From assembly GCF_001687305.1 (NCBI RefSeq), contig NZ_KV700386.1:1-64000 (forward strand): DNA of 64,000 nt, given 5' to 3'. Position 1 is the stretch's first letter. Each line of letters opens with the position of its first letter. Shown in pieces: positions 38,517 to 49,014 of the stretch. The notes beneath the pieces were generated by a model. It was not told where the DNA came from. It searched no databases and worked only from the letters and a program-made list of their open reading frames with translations. This DNA is from Actinomyces vulturis (lineage in GTDB: Bacteria; Actinomycetota; Actinomycetes; Actinomycetales; Actinomycetaceae). The position numbers were made by a program, and so were the translations under genes.

Positions 38517-38552
38517 GCGGCGTGTTATGGCACAATGGTCATAGCACGCCGC
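38517..38552 (+). terminator. Hairpin after def
   Basis: A 13-bp stem (38517-38529 and 38540-38552, one mismatch) with a 10-nt loop follows def by 21 nt. Downstream is only moderately T-rich, so it may be a partial terminator or a binding site. Confidence 0.55.
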
Positions 38553-38637
38553 GTGCTTCATTGTGATTCTTCTTGTTGAGTTCGTGACAAGGCCGTTGGG
38601 GAAGACGATCCTCGTCAATAACCAGGAGGCAATCACC

Positions 38638-39138
38638 ATGAACGGTGCTTACACCCGCGGTGTACTTTTCGTGCACTCAGCACCTCGTGCGCTCTGCCCC
38701 CACATCCAGTGGGCAAGCGAAGAGGTCCTGGGCTCTCGTGTGCTGCTCGAATGGACCGAGCAAGACGCCGCCCCCGGTATGCTCCGCGCCGAATGCTCAT
38801 GGGTAGGCAAAGTAGGAACCGGAGCCACCCTTGCCTCCGCTCTTCGCGGATGGGCAAACCTCCGTTACGAAGTGACCGAAGAACCCACCGCCTCGACCGA
38901 CGGCGGCCGGTGGTCCCACACCCCTGACCTCGGTATCTTCCATGCCCAAACCGACGTCCACGGCAACGTTGTGGTTCCCGAAGACCGAATCCGCGCAGCC
39001 CTTGTTCACGCGGCCGATCCAGAACGGATGCGCCGTGAACTTGATCTTGCCCTCGGTCAGGCGTGGGACGACGAACTTGAACCTTTCCGCTACGCCGGTG
39101 CTGGAGCCCCCGTGCGTTGGCTCCACCGAGTAGGCTAG
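38638..39138 (+). CDS. DUF3145 protein
   Basis: Protein of 166 residues beginning MNGAYTRGVLFVHSAP, the DUF3145 family signature. The family occurs across actinobacteria and has no known function; sequence is soluble, with an acidic C-terminal half. The ATG follows a perfect AGGAGG at 38624-38629. In-frame starts near 38563 are less likely. Confidence 0.88.
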   Translation: MNGAYTRGVLFVHSAPRALCPHIQWASEEVLGSRVLLEWTEQDAAPGMLRAECSWVGKVGTGATLASALRGWANLRYEVTEEPTASTDGGRWSHTPDLGIFHAQTDVHGNVVVPEDRIRAALVHAADPERMRRELDLALGQAWDDELEPFRYAGAGAPVRWLHRVG

Positions 39139-39239
39139 TTCGCCACCACACGGCTGGTCGCTTGACGCGTCATCATGCGTGCAACGTTGCTTTGTACATC
39201 GACAGGCCGATTAGGTGATCACTTAAGAACATCGATTAA

Positions 39240-39278
39240 GGGGTGAGCCCCGCGAGAAAAACTCGCGGGGCTCACCCC
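39240..39278. terminator. Bidirectional terminator between DUF3145 gene and fabF
   Basis: A perfect 17-bp stem (39240-39256 and 39262-39278) with an AAAAA loop lies between convergent genes. T-runs are poor on both strands. Confidence 0.75.
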
Positions 39279-39307
39279 TGTCAGCACGATAAGAACGGGC
39301 CGTCAGG

Positions 39308-40684
39308 TCAGTCCTGAGGCGCTGGAGTGAAGATGAGTGCCACGTTGTGTCCCCCAAAACCGAATGATGTACTGGCGTGAGCGGCATTGGAAGGCACGGG
39401 GCTCATTTTTTCACTGATGACCGCACCAGATTTGGTAATCACCGGGTCAATGTCACCGGGTAAGAGCGTAGGCAGCGTGCAGGAATGCTGGAGTGCGCAC
39501 AGCGTTAGCACGGCTTCGAGAGCGCCAGCCCCACCGAGCAAGTGCCCGGTCTGAGACTTCGTCGCACTGATAACAGCATTGGGAAGGCAACGGGTCAGCA
39601 TTGCTGCTTCCACGGCGTCTCCGGCCGGTGTTGAGGTCGCATGGGCATTCACGTGAGCCACCTGGGAACTATCGCGCAGGAAACCCGCAGAAACCGCCTG
39701 CTCCAGTGCCTGACTCAGTGCCCATTCCTGGCTCTCACCACTGGGATCCGGGCGAGCCACGTCCATCGCATCACTGGACATCCCATAGCCGGCCAGAACA
39801 CCCAGAATCGCAGCCCCACGAGCCACAGCATGCTCGTAGGCTTCCACGACCACGGCGCCGGCGCCCTCGCCCATGACAAAGCCGTCACGGTCAGTAGCAA
39901 AGGGGCGGCTCGACGTCTGCGGGGAATCATTGCGTGTGGACAGGGCGCGCATGGCAGCGAAAGCCGCTAGCGGCATAGGTTCGAGCGTGGCGTCACATCC
40001 ACCGGCGAGCACTACATCAGCGCGCCCCAGAGCAATGAGGTCAGCAGCATGCGTAATCGCTTCAGCGCCCGACGCACAAGCACTAGCCGGGGCGTGAGCA
40101 CCAGCCTGAGCACCAATCTCAATGCTGATGGTGGCCGCAGCGGCATTTGGCATAAGGGCAGGAACAGCGGTGGGGAGTACACGCCGCGCACCGCGTTCAC
40201 GCAGTGAATTGGCAGTAGCAACCACGGTGTTGACCATCCCCATGCCGGGGGAGAAACTTACGGCAACGCGGCGCGACGGTACCACAGCCGCCGCATCGCT
40301 CCCCGATTCAGCACTCCCGGCGGCAGCGTTGTCATCAGAGCCCGCACTGTCAGCCTGATCCATCCGGCTAGAGGAGATGAGCCCCGCCTGTGCCCAGGCT
40401 TCACGGGCGGCAATCAGTGCGCACTGAGTGGCACGGTCAAGGCGTTTACGTTCCTTAGGGGAGAGGAACTGGTCAATGTCCACGGGAAGCGGCGCCCCAA
40501 TGTGGACCGGAACTCCAAACTCTTCCAACCGTGGGTCATTGAGTGTACGCACGGCACATGTCCCTGCCTCTAAGGCTTCCCACGTGCTGGCCACGTCCAC
40601 TCCGAGAGGATTAATGGTTCCCAGCCCCGTAATCACGGGCGTGCGCGGTGAGAGGGGAGTAGGTGAGTGGTAAGTAGTGGTCAT
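39308..40684 (-). CDS. fabF: 3-oxoacyl-ACP synthase II
   Basis: Protein of 458 residues. The Cys-His-His triad is C203 (ASACASGAE), H348 (NAHATSTPAGD) and H381 (TGHLLGGAG). It elongates acyl-ACP in type II fatty acid synthesis. It is about 45 residues longer than usual because of a Ser/Ala/Asp-rich insert at about 104-135. It is the last gene of the fasR-fabD-acpP-fabF operon. Confidence 0.95.
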   Translation of the reverse strand: MTTTYHSPTPLSPRTPVITGLGTINPLGVDVASTWEALEAGTCAVRTLNDPRLEEFGVPVHIGAPLPVDIDQFLSPKERKRLDRATQCALIAAREAWAQAGLISSSRMDQADSAGSDDNAAAGSAESGSDAAAVVPSRRVAVSFSPGMGMVNTVVATANSLRERGARRVLPTAVPALMPNAAAATISIEIGAQAGAHAPASACASGAEAITHAADLIALGRADVVLAGGCDATLEPMPLAAFAAMRALSTRNDSPQTSSRPFATDRDGFVMGEGAGAVVVEAYEHAVARGAAILGVLAGYGMSSDAMDVARPDPSGESQEWALSQALEQAVSAGFLRDSSQVAHVNAHATSTPAGDAVEAAMLTRCLPNAVISATKSQTGHLLGGAGALEAVLTLCALQHSCTLPTLLPGDIDPVITKSGAVISEKMSPVPSNAAHASTSFGFGGHNVALIFTPAPQD

Positions 40685-40758
40685 GGTGTGCGCCTTCGCA
40701 GATACAGGTTGCTCACCCGCACCTGGTGGTGACGAGTGAGCAAATGAGGAGTGACGGA

Positions 40759-41001
40759 TCAGTGGCCAGCGGTAGCGGCTGCCAGCACGTCAGACACGGT
40801 GGTGAATGACGTAGCAGCACTGTCCTCAATGGTGATGTCCAGTTCCTGCTCCACCTGGGTGGCGATGGTCAGCAGGCCGAGGGAATCAATGTCCAGGTCC
40901 TCAGCAAGCTTGGTCTCATCGGTGATCTGGTCAGCATCCACACCAGATTCTTCGCTAATAATGCCGACGACGAGTTCGCGAATTTCTTCAACAGTTGCCA
41001 T
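40759..41001 (-). CDS. acpP: Acyl carrier protein
   Basis: Protein of 80 residues. The DSLG motif at 39-42 carries the phosphopantetheine-accepting S40. It carries growing acyl chains for FabD and FabF. Acidic throughout. Ribosome-binding site AAAGGA is present. Confidence 0.96.
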   Translation of the reverse strand: MATVEEIRELVVGIISEESGVDADQITDETKLAEDLDIDSLGLLTIATQVEQELDITIEDSAATSFTTVSDVLAAATAGH

Positions 41002-41090
41002 GGGGATCCTTTCGGACTGGCCGTGGTGGCCGTAGGGTTCAATAATTCTCTGAGGCGATCATACGGTGCAAAGTTCCGCTGACTCACCTC

Positions 41091-41978
41091 TCAACGCTGT
41101 GGGCTGACCTTTTCGCAGAGAACTTCGCGGTGGTCAGTTTTCATGAGCCCCGCTAGCGCTCCGGCGGGAGCCAGTTCGTAAGCCTTCTTGACGCCGCGTG
41201 CAGCCAGTTCGTTCATCACCTCTCGCCATCGCACGGGCTGAATCAGTGAATCGGGTAAGGCCGCCAGGGCTTCAGCGGGCTGGCATGCCTGGCCGGTCAG
41301 GTCGCTGATGAGTGTGCGAGTGACGGGAGAAATATGGGAGGTAAGAGCGTTGCAGGCGGCACGGACGGCGTCTTGCCCCCCCATCATGGCGGGGGAGTGG
41401 AAGGCTCCTGCAACAGGTAGGGGGAGGGCGCGTACCCCATTGGGAAGGTTCTCAACTAACGTGGCGATGGCATCGACGCTACCAGAGGCAACGATCTGCT
41501 TTGATGAGTTGATATTTCCTGCGGAAATCCCATACTCCTTAAGTAATTCCTCACTGACGTTAGCTGGGCCAATGAGTACCGTCATGGAGCCAGGTGCCTC
41601 TTTCGCACATTGAGCCATCGCAAGGCCGCGATGGCGGGCTAGAACCACAACATCGGTCGGCTCGAGGGCGCCACATAGAGCTAGTGCGGTCAGGGACCCT
41701 AAGGAATGACCGGCCACAATTGTCTCAATTTCCTCACCGATTGATGGCATAAGCCCTGTGACCATGGCCGAGGCAATAGATGTTGCTGCCACGATGGGCT
41801 GAGTGATGGCAGTATCGCGAAGAGTATCCGCGGGGGCGTTGACTCCTAGGTCGATCAGGTCAAGGCCGATTGCTTCACTGGTTCGAATAAGGAATTCGGT
41901 AGTTTCGTCTGTTAGCCAGGGTTTAAGCATCCCGGGTTTTTGAGTTCCCTGACCGGGGCAGAGAATTGCGCGTGCCAT
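41091..41978 (-). CDS. fabD: Malonyl-CoA:ACP transacylase
   Basis: Protein of 295 residues. Catalytic S92 is in GHSLG and H194 in AGAFHSPAM. It loads malonate onto AcpP. The TAATG overlap with the fasR stop indicates coupled translation, fixing the start at 41978. Confidence 0.95.
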   Translation of the reverse strand: MARAILCPGQGTQKPGMLKPWLTDETTEFLIRTSEAIGLDLIDLGVNAPADTLRDTAITQPIVAATSIASAMVTGLMPSIGEEIETIVAGHSLGSLTALALCGALEPTDVVVLARHRGLAMAQCAKEAPGSMTVLIGPANVSEELLKEYGISAGNINSSKQIVASGSVDAIATLVENLPNGVRALPLPVAGAFHSPAMMGGQDAVRAACNALTSHISPVTRTLISDLTGQACQPAEALAALPDSLIQPVRWREVMNELAARGVKKAYELAPAGALAGLMKTDHREVLCEKVSPQR

Positions 41979-43144
41979 TAGCGAGCGTCCTTCACTGCTG
42001 CTAGGCGACTCACCATGATGGCTAAGTGAAGCACTAACGCATCGCGGGGGTCTGTGGCATCCCACCCCACCACATCACTTACTCGGCCTAGGCGGTAACG
42101 AACTGTGTTGGCATGGACGAAGAGGGCACGTGCGGTGGCCTCCAGGCTGGCACCATGGGACAAGTAGGTCCACACCGTGTCTTCGAAGGGATCTCCCAGA
42201 TCATGGAGAGGCTGAGCAACGAGAGTCAAAATCTGCTCACGCGCTAACACATCGCCGTTGAGTAGACGTTCAGGGAGAAGATCATCAGCGCGAACAGGAT
42301 TGGGAGCCTCAAGCCATGCAGAGCGTGCGCGGAGGCCTGCTAATGCGGACTTTAAGGAAATGCCTGCGCTGGAGACGGAAGGTTCCACGGGGCCAATAAC
42401 TGTGGGGCCGTTAAGACGCTGAGCAACGCGGTGAGCCGCATGGGTGAGGACGTCAGTATCTTGCGTGGAATTTTCCAAACCCAGCACCAACATGACGGAG
42501 TCACCGCGGACGGATACTACGCAATCATTGACCAGGGTGCGGCACTCGTGACGAATACGGGAGGCAGCAAGAGCATCAAGACGCGCGTGAGCGACCACGG
42601 CGATCACGGAGCCTGTGCCAGTCCATCCAGCAGCGCCAGCGCGTGTGACAACGTCAGAGGCATCGTCGTGAAGCATGGCATCAAGTGCCATGGACTCAAG
42701 ACGAGCATCCCATGCTCCACGGGCCTCTGCAGCGCGAGCGTATAGTTCCGCAGCTGCGAAACCGACGTCGCGTCCAAAGAGCAGGGCGCAGACACGGACC
42801 GCGTCATGGTCGCGTGAGGGGACGAGTTTTGGGGCTTCTTCCTGCACTACATCGATGACGGTTCGTACTAAGGCGAGGGTCTGTCCCAAGGTGATAGTGC
42901 CGGTTAGCGTGGCAGGGGCGGAGGAGAAAATGTGACCCGGACGGGAATCTTCACCATCGCTGGCCACCCAATCGACGTACATTGTCACGCCATGACGTGC
43001 CACATGTTCGATCTGGGCTCGTTGAGCGGTGGGGAGTGCTCGATACCAGGGGAGATTGGCACTGATTTTGTCCAGTGCATGGTCGGTAAGCATATCTTTG
43101 CTGGCGCGAAGGGAATCGATGGCGGGCGCGCTGAGGTCTTCCAT
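41978..43144 (-). CDS. fasR: FasR-like PucR-type transcriptional regulator
   Basis: Protein of 388 residues. The C-terminal PucR/CdaR helix-turn-helix (SLEATARALFVHANTVRYRLGRVSDVVGWD-like region, about residues 330-365) binds DNA. A protein of this type heads the fab operon in Streptomyces (FasR) and is found before fabD in Mycobacterium (Rv2242); it activates fatty acid genes. ATG 43144 is preceded by TACCAT and 7 nt. Confidence 0.9.
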   Translation of the reverse strand: MEDLSAPAIDSLRASKDMLTDHALDKISANLPWYRALPTAQRAQIEHVARHGVTMYVDWVASDGEDSRPGHIFSSAPATLTGTITLGQTLALVRTVIDVVQEEAPKLVPSRDHDAVRVCALLFGRDVGFAAAELYARAAEARGAWDARLESMALDAMLHDDASDVVTRAGAAGWTGTGSVIAVVAHARLDALAASRIRHECRTLVNDCVVSVRGDSVMLVLGLENSTQDTDVLTHAAHRVAQRLNGPTVIGPVEPSVSSAGISLKSALAGLRARSAWLEAPNPVRADDLLPERLLNGDVLAREQILTLVAQPLHDLGDPFEDTVWTYLSHGASLEATARALFVHANTVRYRLGRVSDVVGWDATDPRDALVLHLAIMVSRLAAVKDAR

Positions 43145-43157
43145 GGCAACGATGGTA
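43145..43157 (-). promoter_or_regulatory. -10 box for probably leaderless fasR-fab operon
   Basis: TACCAT on the minus strand (43152-43157) ends 7 nt before the ATG. No ribosome-binding site is seen. The rest of the gap up to aspA contains an 11-bp palindrome GTGACTGTCAC at 43323-43333. Confidence 0.5.
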
Positions 43158-43364
43158 CTCCCGCTTGGAGTTTGATTTTGATGATTTCAACAAAGAAAAT
43201 CAAGATAATGGCGCATTTAATCTCTCAATTGTGTGATGAATTCACGATACGTTGCAGTCTTTGATGAAGTTTGTTCAGTACGGCGTTGTCTCATGCAATG
43301 ATTGCCGCTTCGCGTTAGCGTTGTGACTGTCACGTTGATGCCTACAAGGCGACCAAGGAGAAGC

Positions 43365-44876
43365 ATGAACGCCACCCGGATTGAAGAAGACCTCCTGGGG
43401 AAGCGAGAAGTCCCACTCGACGCATATTGGGGGATCCACACCCTGCGTGCCATGGAGAACTTTCAAATCTCTCACTCCACCATTGGCGATACTCCCGCAT
43501 TCGTCCGTGGCATGGTCCAAGTGAAGAAAGCCAGTGCACTGGCCAACATGAAACTTGGAACTCTTGATGGCACGATCGGCGGTGCCATCGTCTGGGCCTG
43601 TGATCAGATACTCATTACCGGACGCTGTATGGACCAATTCCCTACGGATGTGTTCCAAGGGGGAGCAGGAACCAGCCTCAACATGAATACCAATGAGGTT
43701 GTCGCCAATCTTGCTCTAGAACATTTGGGATATGCCAAGGGGCGTTATGACGTTATCAACCCCAATGATCACGTCAATAAGTCTCAATCCACCAATGACT
43801 CCTATCCCACCGGCTTCCGTATCGGTCTGTACACCACGGTCGGTGAACTTGAAGGTGAACTTGAACGTCTAATTACTGCTTTTGCTGATAAGGGTGAAGA
43901 ATTCGCTGACGTCCTCAAAATGGGGCGAACCCAATTGCAAGATGCTGTACCCATGAGCCTAGGCCAAGAATTTAAGGCCTTTGCTCATCTGTTGGAAGAA
44001 GAGATTCCTCGGTTACGTAATAACTCCCAGTTACTGCTTGAAGTCAACCTCGGGGCCACTGCTATCGGTACTGGCCTCAACACTCCTCCTGGCTACCAGG
44101 CCACTGCAGTATCCTTCCTGAAGGAAATCACGGGACTTGATGTCAGTGGTGCCACTGACTTACTTGAAGCCACCAGTGATACCGGTGCGTATGTGTCCAT
44201 GCATACGGCCATTAAGCGTCTGGCAGTGAAATTATCCAAGATCTGTAACGACTTGCGGCTACTCTCTTCTGGCCCTCGTGCGGGTCTTGGTGAGATTCGT
44301 CTACCTGAGCGTCAAGCAGGTTCCTCCATTATGCCGGCTAAGGTCAACCCTGTGATTCCTGAGGTTGTTAACCAGGTCTGCTTCAAGGTGATGGGCAATG
44401 ACGTCACTGTGACGATGGCCGCTGAAGCGGGCCAGTTGCAACTCAACGTTATGGAGCCTGTCATCGGTCAGGCATGTTTTGAATCCATACAGTTACTCAT
44501 TAACGCCATCTCCACATTGCGTCGCTTCTGTATTGAAGGCATTGAAGCCAATCCGGAGGTATGTCGCCGTAACGTTCTGGAATCTATCGGTATTGTTACC
44601 TACCTCAACCCTGTGATTGGCCACCATAACGGTGACTTGGTAGGCCGAGAATGTGCGCGCAGTGGGCGTAACGTTCGTGATGTGGTGATCGAGATGGGCC
44701 TGCTCGATGCAGAAACAGTCGATGATTTGTTGAGCCCTGAGAACCTTCTCCGCCCACATTACCGAGGGGCTCGTGGTTATCACGGTTCAGACCCAGCAAC
44801 ACCAGTTCCCAGCACCACAGATGCACAGGACACTACTCTGTCAAGTACAAGCAGGGAATCAAATCTCAACGCATAG
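43365..44876 (+). CDS. aspA: Aspartate ammonia-lyase
   Basis: Protein of 503 residues. The fumarase/aspartase signature [11 protein letters not shown] is intact, as is the TNDSYPTG segment. It converts aspartate to fumarate and ammonia. About 35 extra residues at the C-terminus are Thr/Ser-rich. AAGGAG at 43355-43360 supports the ATG at 43365 over the in-frame start at 43302. It lies between divergent fasR and convergent aceE, unlike in Mycobacterium, where those two are adjacent. Confidence 0.95.
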   Translation: MNATRIEEDLLGKREVPLDAYWGIHTLRAMENFQISHSTIGDTPAFVRGMVQVKKASALANMKLGTLDGTIGGAIVWACDQILITGRCMDQFPTDVFQGGAGTSLNMNTNEVVANLALEHLGYAKGRYDVINPNDHVNKSQSTNDSYPTGFRIGLYTTVGELEGELERLITAFADKGEEFADVLKMGRTQLQDAVPMSLGQEFKAFAHLLEEEIPRLRNNSQLLLEVNLGATAIGTGLNTPPGYQATAVSFLKEITGLDVSGATDLLEATSDTGAYVSMHTAIKRLAVKLSKICNDLRLLSSGPRAGLGEIRLPERQAGSSIMPAKVNPVIPEVVNQVCFKVMGNDVTVTMAAEAGQLQLNVMEPVIGQACFESIQLLINAISTLRRFCIEGIEANPEVCRRNVLESIGIVTYLNPVIGHHNGDLVGRECARSGRNVRDVVIEMGLLDAETVDDLLSPENLLRPHYRGARGYHGSDPATPVPSTTDAQDTTLSSTSRESNLNA

Positions 44877-44985
44877 TCCTCACTTATGTGAGAGATGACG
44901 GAGCCCCCTGAGTAACTGACAGCGGTGATATAGCGTTGCAATGAATGGTTGAATGGGGAGAAGTCAATTCTGAGAACACATGGTA

Positions 44986-45029
44986 ACGGTGTGGGGCCGG
45001 TCCGCATTAGCGGACCGGCCCCACACCGT
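44986..45029. terminator. Strong bidirectional hairpin between aspA and aceE
   Basis: A perfect 20-bp GC-rich stem (44986-45005 and 45010-45029) with a 4-nt loop (ATTA) lies between two convergent genes. No long T-run flanks it. Confidence 0.75.
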
Positions 45030-45055
45030 AGTACACCTATGCTCTAGCGAGCAGT

Positions 45056-47815
45056 TTAGGCATCTCCGCCCTGCGCGCCAGACTTACCAGCGTTGACGTT
45101 CTCCAGATCGTAGCGAGCAATGGCATCAGCCAGAACGCTATGGTCCATAGCGCCGTCTTTCACCAGACCACCGAGGGCCTTGACCACGACGCTTTGAGCG
45201 TCGATGAGGTAATGACGGCGAGATGCTGCACGGGTATCAGAGAAGCCGAAGCCGTCAGCACCGAGTACGTAATAGTCCCCGGGAATCCATGCGCGGATCT
45301 GGTCCTGAACAAGATGGTCGTAATCGCTGGTGGCGATGAAGGGGCCTTGTGCACCAGAAAGCTTTCGGGTGAGGTAAGGGATCTTCTGCTCAGCGTTGGG
45401 GTTAAGGAAGTTGTACTTCTCAACCTCGAGAGCCTCACGACGTAGTTCGTTCCAACTGGTGACGCTCCAGACGCTTGCGCTGACACCCCATTCCTTGGCG
45501 AGGATGTCGCGTGCTTCAAGCGCCCACGGCACGCCCACACCGGAAGCGAGGAGTTGGACCTTGGGGCCATCGACCTCAGCAGGACCAGCAACGCAGTAAA
45601 TACCCTTCAAGATGCCCTCAACGTCAACGTTGTCAGGTTCCGCGGGCTGAACCATAGGCTCGTTGTAGACGGTCAGGTAGTACATGACGTCACGGTTGCG
45701 ACCGGAGTCAGGGCCATACCAACGCTCGAGAGCATCACGCACAATATGACGAATTTCGTAAGCGTAGGCGGGATCGTACTGAACCACGGCGTCGTTGGTG
45801 CCAGCGATGAGCGGTGAATGACCATCCATGTGCTGGGTACCCTCACCTGTCAGGGTGGTACGGCCAGCGGTTGCACCGATGAGGAAACCACGGGTGAGTT
45901 GGTCACCAGCGGCCCAGAACTGATCAGCGGTGCGCTGGAATCCGAACATCGAGTAGTAGATGTAGACCGGGATCATCGGTTCGGCATGGGTGGCGTAACT
46001 GGTTCCTGCCACCTGGAACAGGGCAGCAGAGCCAGCTTCGTTAATGCCGGTGTGCATGATCTGACCATGTTCACTTTCCTTGTAGGAAAGCATCATGTCG
46101 TGGTCCACTGCCACGTAGTTCTGGCCGAGGGTGTTGAAGATCTTAGCCGAGGGGAAGATGGAATCCAGACCGAAGGTACGTGCCTCATCGGGGATGATCG
46201 GGACGATACGTTTACCGATCTTCTTGTCCTTGATGAGTTCTTTGAGCAGGCGAACGAAGGCCATAGTAGTGGCCACTTCCTGCTTGCCAGATCCTCCCTT
46301 GAGAACGTCAAAAATCTTGTCGGCAGGCATCTCGAGTTCCTTGCCGGGATCACGACGCTCAGGTACGAAGCCACCGAGCTGGCGGCGACGCTCAAGCATG
46401 TACTGCAACGCCGGATCGTTGTCATCGGGCTTGTAGTAGGGAGGCTTGGTGGGATCTGCTTCGAGTTGCTCATCGGTGAAGGGGATGTGCAGACGATCAC
46501 GCAACTGCTTGAGGTCATCAAGCTTAAGTTTCTTCATCTGGTGCGTGGAGTTACGACCAGCGAAGTGGCTGCCCAGAGCGTAGCCCTTAATAGTGTGGGC
46601 CAAGATGACAGTGGGCTGACCGGTGTGTTCCATGGCTGCCTTGTAGGCGGCGTAGACCTTGCGGTAGTCGTTACCGCCGCGCTGCAGTGCCCAAATCTCA
46701 TCGTCGGTCCAGTCCTTGACCAGAGCAGCGGTGCGAGGATCACGGCCAAAGAAGTGCTCACGGACGTAAGCGCCATCGTTGGCTTTAAAGGTCTGGTAGT
46801 CACCGTCAAGGGTTTCATTCATCAGGTGGACCAGAGCGTTGTCCTGGTCAGCGGCGAGGAGTTGATCCCAGCCACGGCCCCAGATGACCTTGATAACGTT
46901 CCAACCGGCACCTTTAAAGAAGGCTTCCAGTTCCTGGATGATCTTGCCATTACCACGAACCGGGCCGTCGAGGCGCTGGAGATTGCAGTTAATGACGAAG
47001 GTCAGGTTGTCTAGGCCCTGCTGGCCAGCGAGCTGGAGCATGCCGCGAGATTCGGGCTCATCCATTTCGCCATCGCCGAGGAATGCCCACGTGTGCTGTT
47101 GGCTGGTGTCCTTGATGCCAGCGCCCTGAAGGTACTTGTCGAACCAAGCCTGGTAGATAGCTTCGGCGGGGCCGAGACCCATGGAGACAGTGGGGAACTC
47201 CCAGAAGTCAGCCATACGGCGGGGGTGGGGGTAGGACGGTAGTCCACGGCCCTTGCCAGTGGCGGGATGGGAGTATTCCTGGCGGAAACCATCAAGATCG
47301 TCTTCGGTCAGACGGCCTTCAAGGAAGGCTCGTGCGTAGTTGCCGGGGGATGCATGTCCCTGGAAGAAGACATGGTCACCACCACCGGGGTGATCCTTAC
47401 CGCGGAAGAAGTGGTTGAGACCCACTTCGTAAAGGGTGGCAACGGATGCGTAAGAGGAAATGTGTCCGCCAACGCCAATCCCGGGCCGCTGTGCGCGGGT
47501 CACCAGAACAGCAGCGTTCCAGCGGTTCCAGCGGCGGTAAGCACGCTCGGTGGTTTCGTCACCGGGGAAGTAGGGCTCATCCTCAACGGCAATGGTGTTG
47601 ACGTAGGGGGTGGTGAGCTGGGAAGGGACAGTCACATTCTTTAAGCGGGCCTGAGCCAGCATGGACAGAAGGATGTAACGGGCTCGAGGAGCACCCTTCT
47701 CAGCGATGAGAGCATCAAGAGACTCTCGCCATTCGTTTGTCTCCTCAGGGTCGTTATCGGTGACCTTAGCCAGGAGGCCGTCAATGAGCGGCGTGGTGTC
47801 GCTAGTTGGGCTCAC
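45056..47815 (-). CDS. aceE: Pyruvate dehydrogenase E1 component, homodimeric
   Basis: Protein of 919 residues, the single-chain AceE type. The thiamine-diphosphate motif [12 protein letters not shown] is followed by the [20 protein letters not shown] segment of the family. It decarboxylates pyruvate and passes acetyl groups to E2 (not in this window), feeding acetyl-CoA to fatty acid synthesis encoded next door. GTG 47815 with AGGAA 4-5 nt upstream is preferred; the frame extends to 47974 without similarity to the family. Confidence 0.96.
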   Translation of the reverse strand: MSPTSDTTPLIDGLLAKVTDNDPEETNEWRESLDALIAEKGAPRARYILLSMLAQARLKNVTVPSQLTTPYVNTIAVEDEPYFPGDETTERAYRRWNRWNAAVLVTRAQRPGIGVGGHISSYASVATLYEVGLNHFFRGKDHPGGGDHVFFQGHASPGNYARAFLEGRLTEDDLDGFRQEYSHPATGKGRGLPSYPHPRRMADFWEFPTVSMGLGPAEAIYQAWFDKYLQGAGIKDTSQQHTWAFLGDGEMDEPESRGMLQLAGQQGLDNLTFVINCNLQRLDGPVRGNGKIIQELEAFFKGAGWNVIKVIWGRGWDQLLAADQDNALVHLMNETLDGDYQTFKANDGAYVREHFFGRDPRTAALVKDWTDDEIWALQRGGNDYRKVYAAYKAAMEHTGQPTVILAHTIKGYALGSHFAGRNSTHQMKKLKLDDLKQLRDRLHIPFTDEQLEADPTKPPYYKPDDNDPALQYMLERRRQLGGFVPERRDPGKELEMPADKIFDVLKGGSGKQEVATTMAFVRLLKELIKDKKIGKRIVPIIPDEARTFGLDSIFPSAKIFNTLGQNYVAVDHDMMLSYKESEHGQIMHTGINEAGSAALFQVAGTSYATHAEPMIPVYIYYSMFGFQRTADQFWAAGDQLTRGFLIGATAGRTTLTGEGTQHMDGHSPLIAGTNDAVVQYDPAYAYEIRHIVRDALERWYGPDSGRNRDVMYYLTVYNEPMVQPAEPDNVDVEGILKGIYCVAGPAEVDGPKVQLLASGVGVPWALEARDILAKEWGVSASVWSVTSWNELRREALEVEKYNFLNPNAEQKIPYLTRKLSGAQGPFIATSDYDHLVQDQIRAWIPGDYYVLGADGFGFSDTRAASRRHYLIDAQSVVVKALGGLVKDGAMDHSVLADAIARYDLENVNAGKSGAQGGDA

Positions 47816-48164
47816 GGGTTCCTCATTTCTTCCACTAACGTTCGTATGGCCTGATCTCCTCGGGGGAGGGGCCGGTGGGTTGTGCCCACATACAGTCCAA
47901 ATGTACGACCTTTTTGGAGACGATTGCAGTCTCATGGGGGCTGTAGGTCCTATCGTCCTTGTGAACTGTGGCACCTGAATGTGGCAAAACTTGAGCTCTT
48001 GATGTGTTCTGTGTGTGGAGCATTGCGCGTATCACATGGACTACGGCACACTAACGGTGAACTGGTCGCGATCCGTCCTGACCAGCCGTTCACTGAAGAG
48101 GGATAGTTCTCAGTGAAGTGTTTGTCTCGTGGGCATTAGCCCAATAAGGAAAGGTGAGATCGTC
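47816..48164. other. Divergent intergenic region aceE / DUF3052
   Basis: A 349-nt region carries the promoters of both flanking genes; no clear -35/-10 pair could be fixed. It contains an inverted repeat TCACTGA...TCAGTGA at 48090-48116 before the DUF3052 gene. A 34-codon frame at 48002-48106 (M C S V C G A L start, with CxxC and two His) is possible but weakly supported. Confidence 0.4.
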
Positions 48165-48572
48165 GTGGCGAGCAAAAACGGGGGAACCTTTGGGTTCACC
48201 TCGGGCCAGGTTGTTCAGGAATTTGGCTTTGATGATGATGTTGATGAGACCTTGCGAACTGCGATTTCACAGGTCACGGGTTGTGATCTAGTCGATGAGG
48301 ATTACGACGACGTTGTTGACGGTGCCTTGATCTGGTGGCGTGACGATGATGGTGACGTGGATGATCTCATTGACGTGCTTGTCGATGCTCAGGCGAACCT
48401 TGATGGTGCCGGATTTATCTGGGTGCTGAGTCCCAAGGCTCGTACTGAGGGGGCTATTGACCCTTTCATGGTCGAAGAAGCTGCTCAGATTTCCGGTATG
48501 CATGCCACTTCTGCTGCCGCTATGGGTGACGCATGGAGTGGTATTCGTATTCAGTCTGGTCGTCGCGCCTGA
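48165..48572 (+). CDS. DUF3052 protein
   Basis: Protein of 135 residues from GTG 48165, with AAAGGTGAG upstream. It is acidic, with DLVDEDYDDVVDGALIWWR and a C-terminal SGMHATSAAAMGDAWSG. DUF3052 proteins occur in actinobacteria next to aceE (Rv2239c). Function unknown. Confidence 0.88.
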   Translation: MASKNGGTFGFTSGQVVQEFGFDDDVDETLRTAISQVTGCDLVDEDYDDVVDGALIWWRDDDGDVDDLIDVLVDAQANLDGAGFIWVLSPKARTEGAIDPFMVEEAAQISGMHATSAAAMGDAWSGIRIQSGRRA

Positions 48573-48704
48573 TTTTTCTCTGTTTTGACGCCGATTAGTC
48601 ACTTGGGTGTTTTACCAGGTAGACTCCCGGCGTAGTCACCGCTCGTCGGTTGGCAAGAGACCCGCACACATACTAATGCGAAGGCGTTAGTGAATGCGGT
48701 CATT

Positions 48705-48781
48705 GGGCCCGTAGCTCAGCTGGTCAGAGCACCTGGTTTACACCCAGGGGGTCATCGGTTCGAACCCGGTCGGGCCCACCA
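48705..48781 (+). tRNA. tRNA-Val (TAC)
   Basis: A 7-bp acceptor stem GGGCCCG/CGGGCCC, anticodon stem CCTGG/CCAGG with loop TTTACAC, and GGTTCGAACCC T-loop are present. The anticodon is TAC at 48739-48741. CCA is encoded at the end. Confidence 0.97.
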
Positions 48782-48809
48782 CCAGATATGGTTGAAATAT
48801 CAACGAAAA

Positions 48810-48835
48810 GCCCCCTCAAGTGAGGGGGCATTTTT
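48810..48835 (+). terminator. Terminator after tRNA-Val
   Basis: An 8-bp stem GCCCCCTC/GAGGGGGC with 4-nt loop is followed by ATTTTT. Confidence 0.88.
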
Positions 48836-49014
48836 CATGCAAAAGCCGTTTGTGTTAACAATTTGTTAACATCGCTCCTCGGTTTTACGTGAAGGATTGT
48901 GTGCTTTGGCAGGCGCAAAATGCGCTGGCGAGCGATGAACTTATTATTCGATATGTGTTTACATCCGACGGATGATTTCGGCTCCATTGCCTAGTGCTAT
49001 GAAATGATTGAGGG

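Noticed and set aside
45818-47014. 398-codon open frame on the plus strand
   Set aside because: It is antisense to aceE, which is conserved throughout; the peptide shows no recognisable domain.
47816-47974. N-terminal extension of AceE by 53 residues
   Set aside because: The extension has no family similarity, and GTG 47815 has a ribosome-binding site directly upstream.
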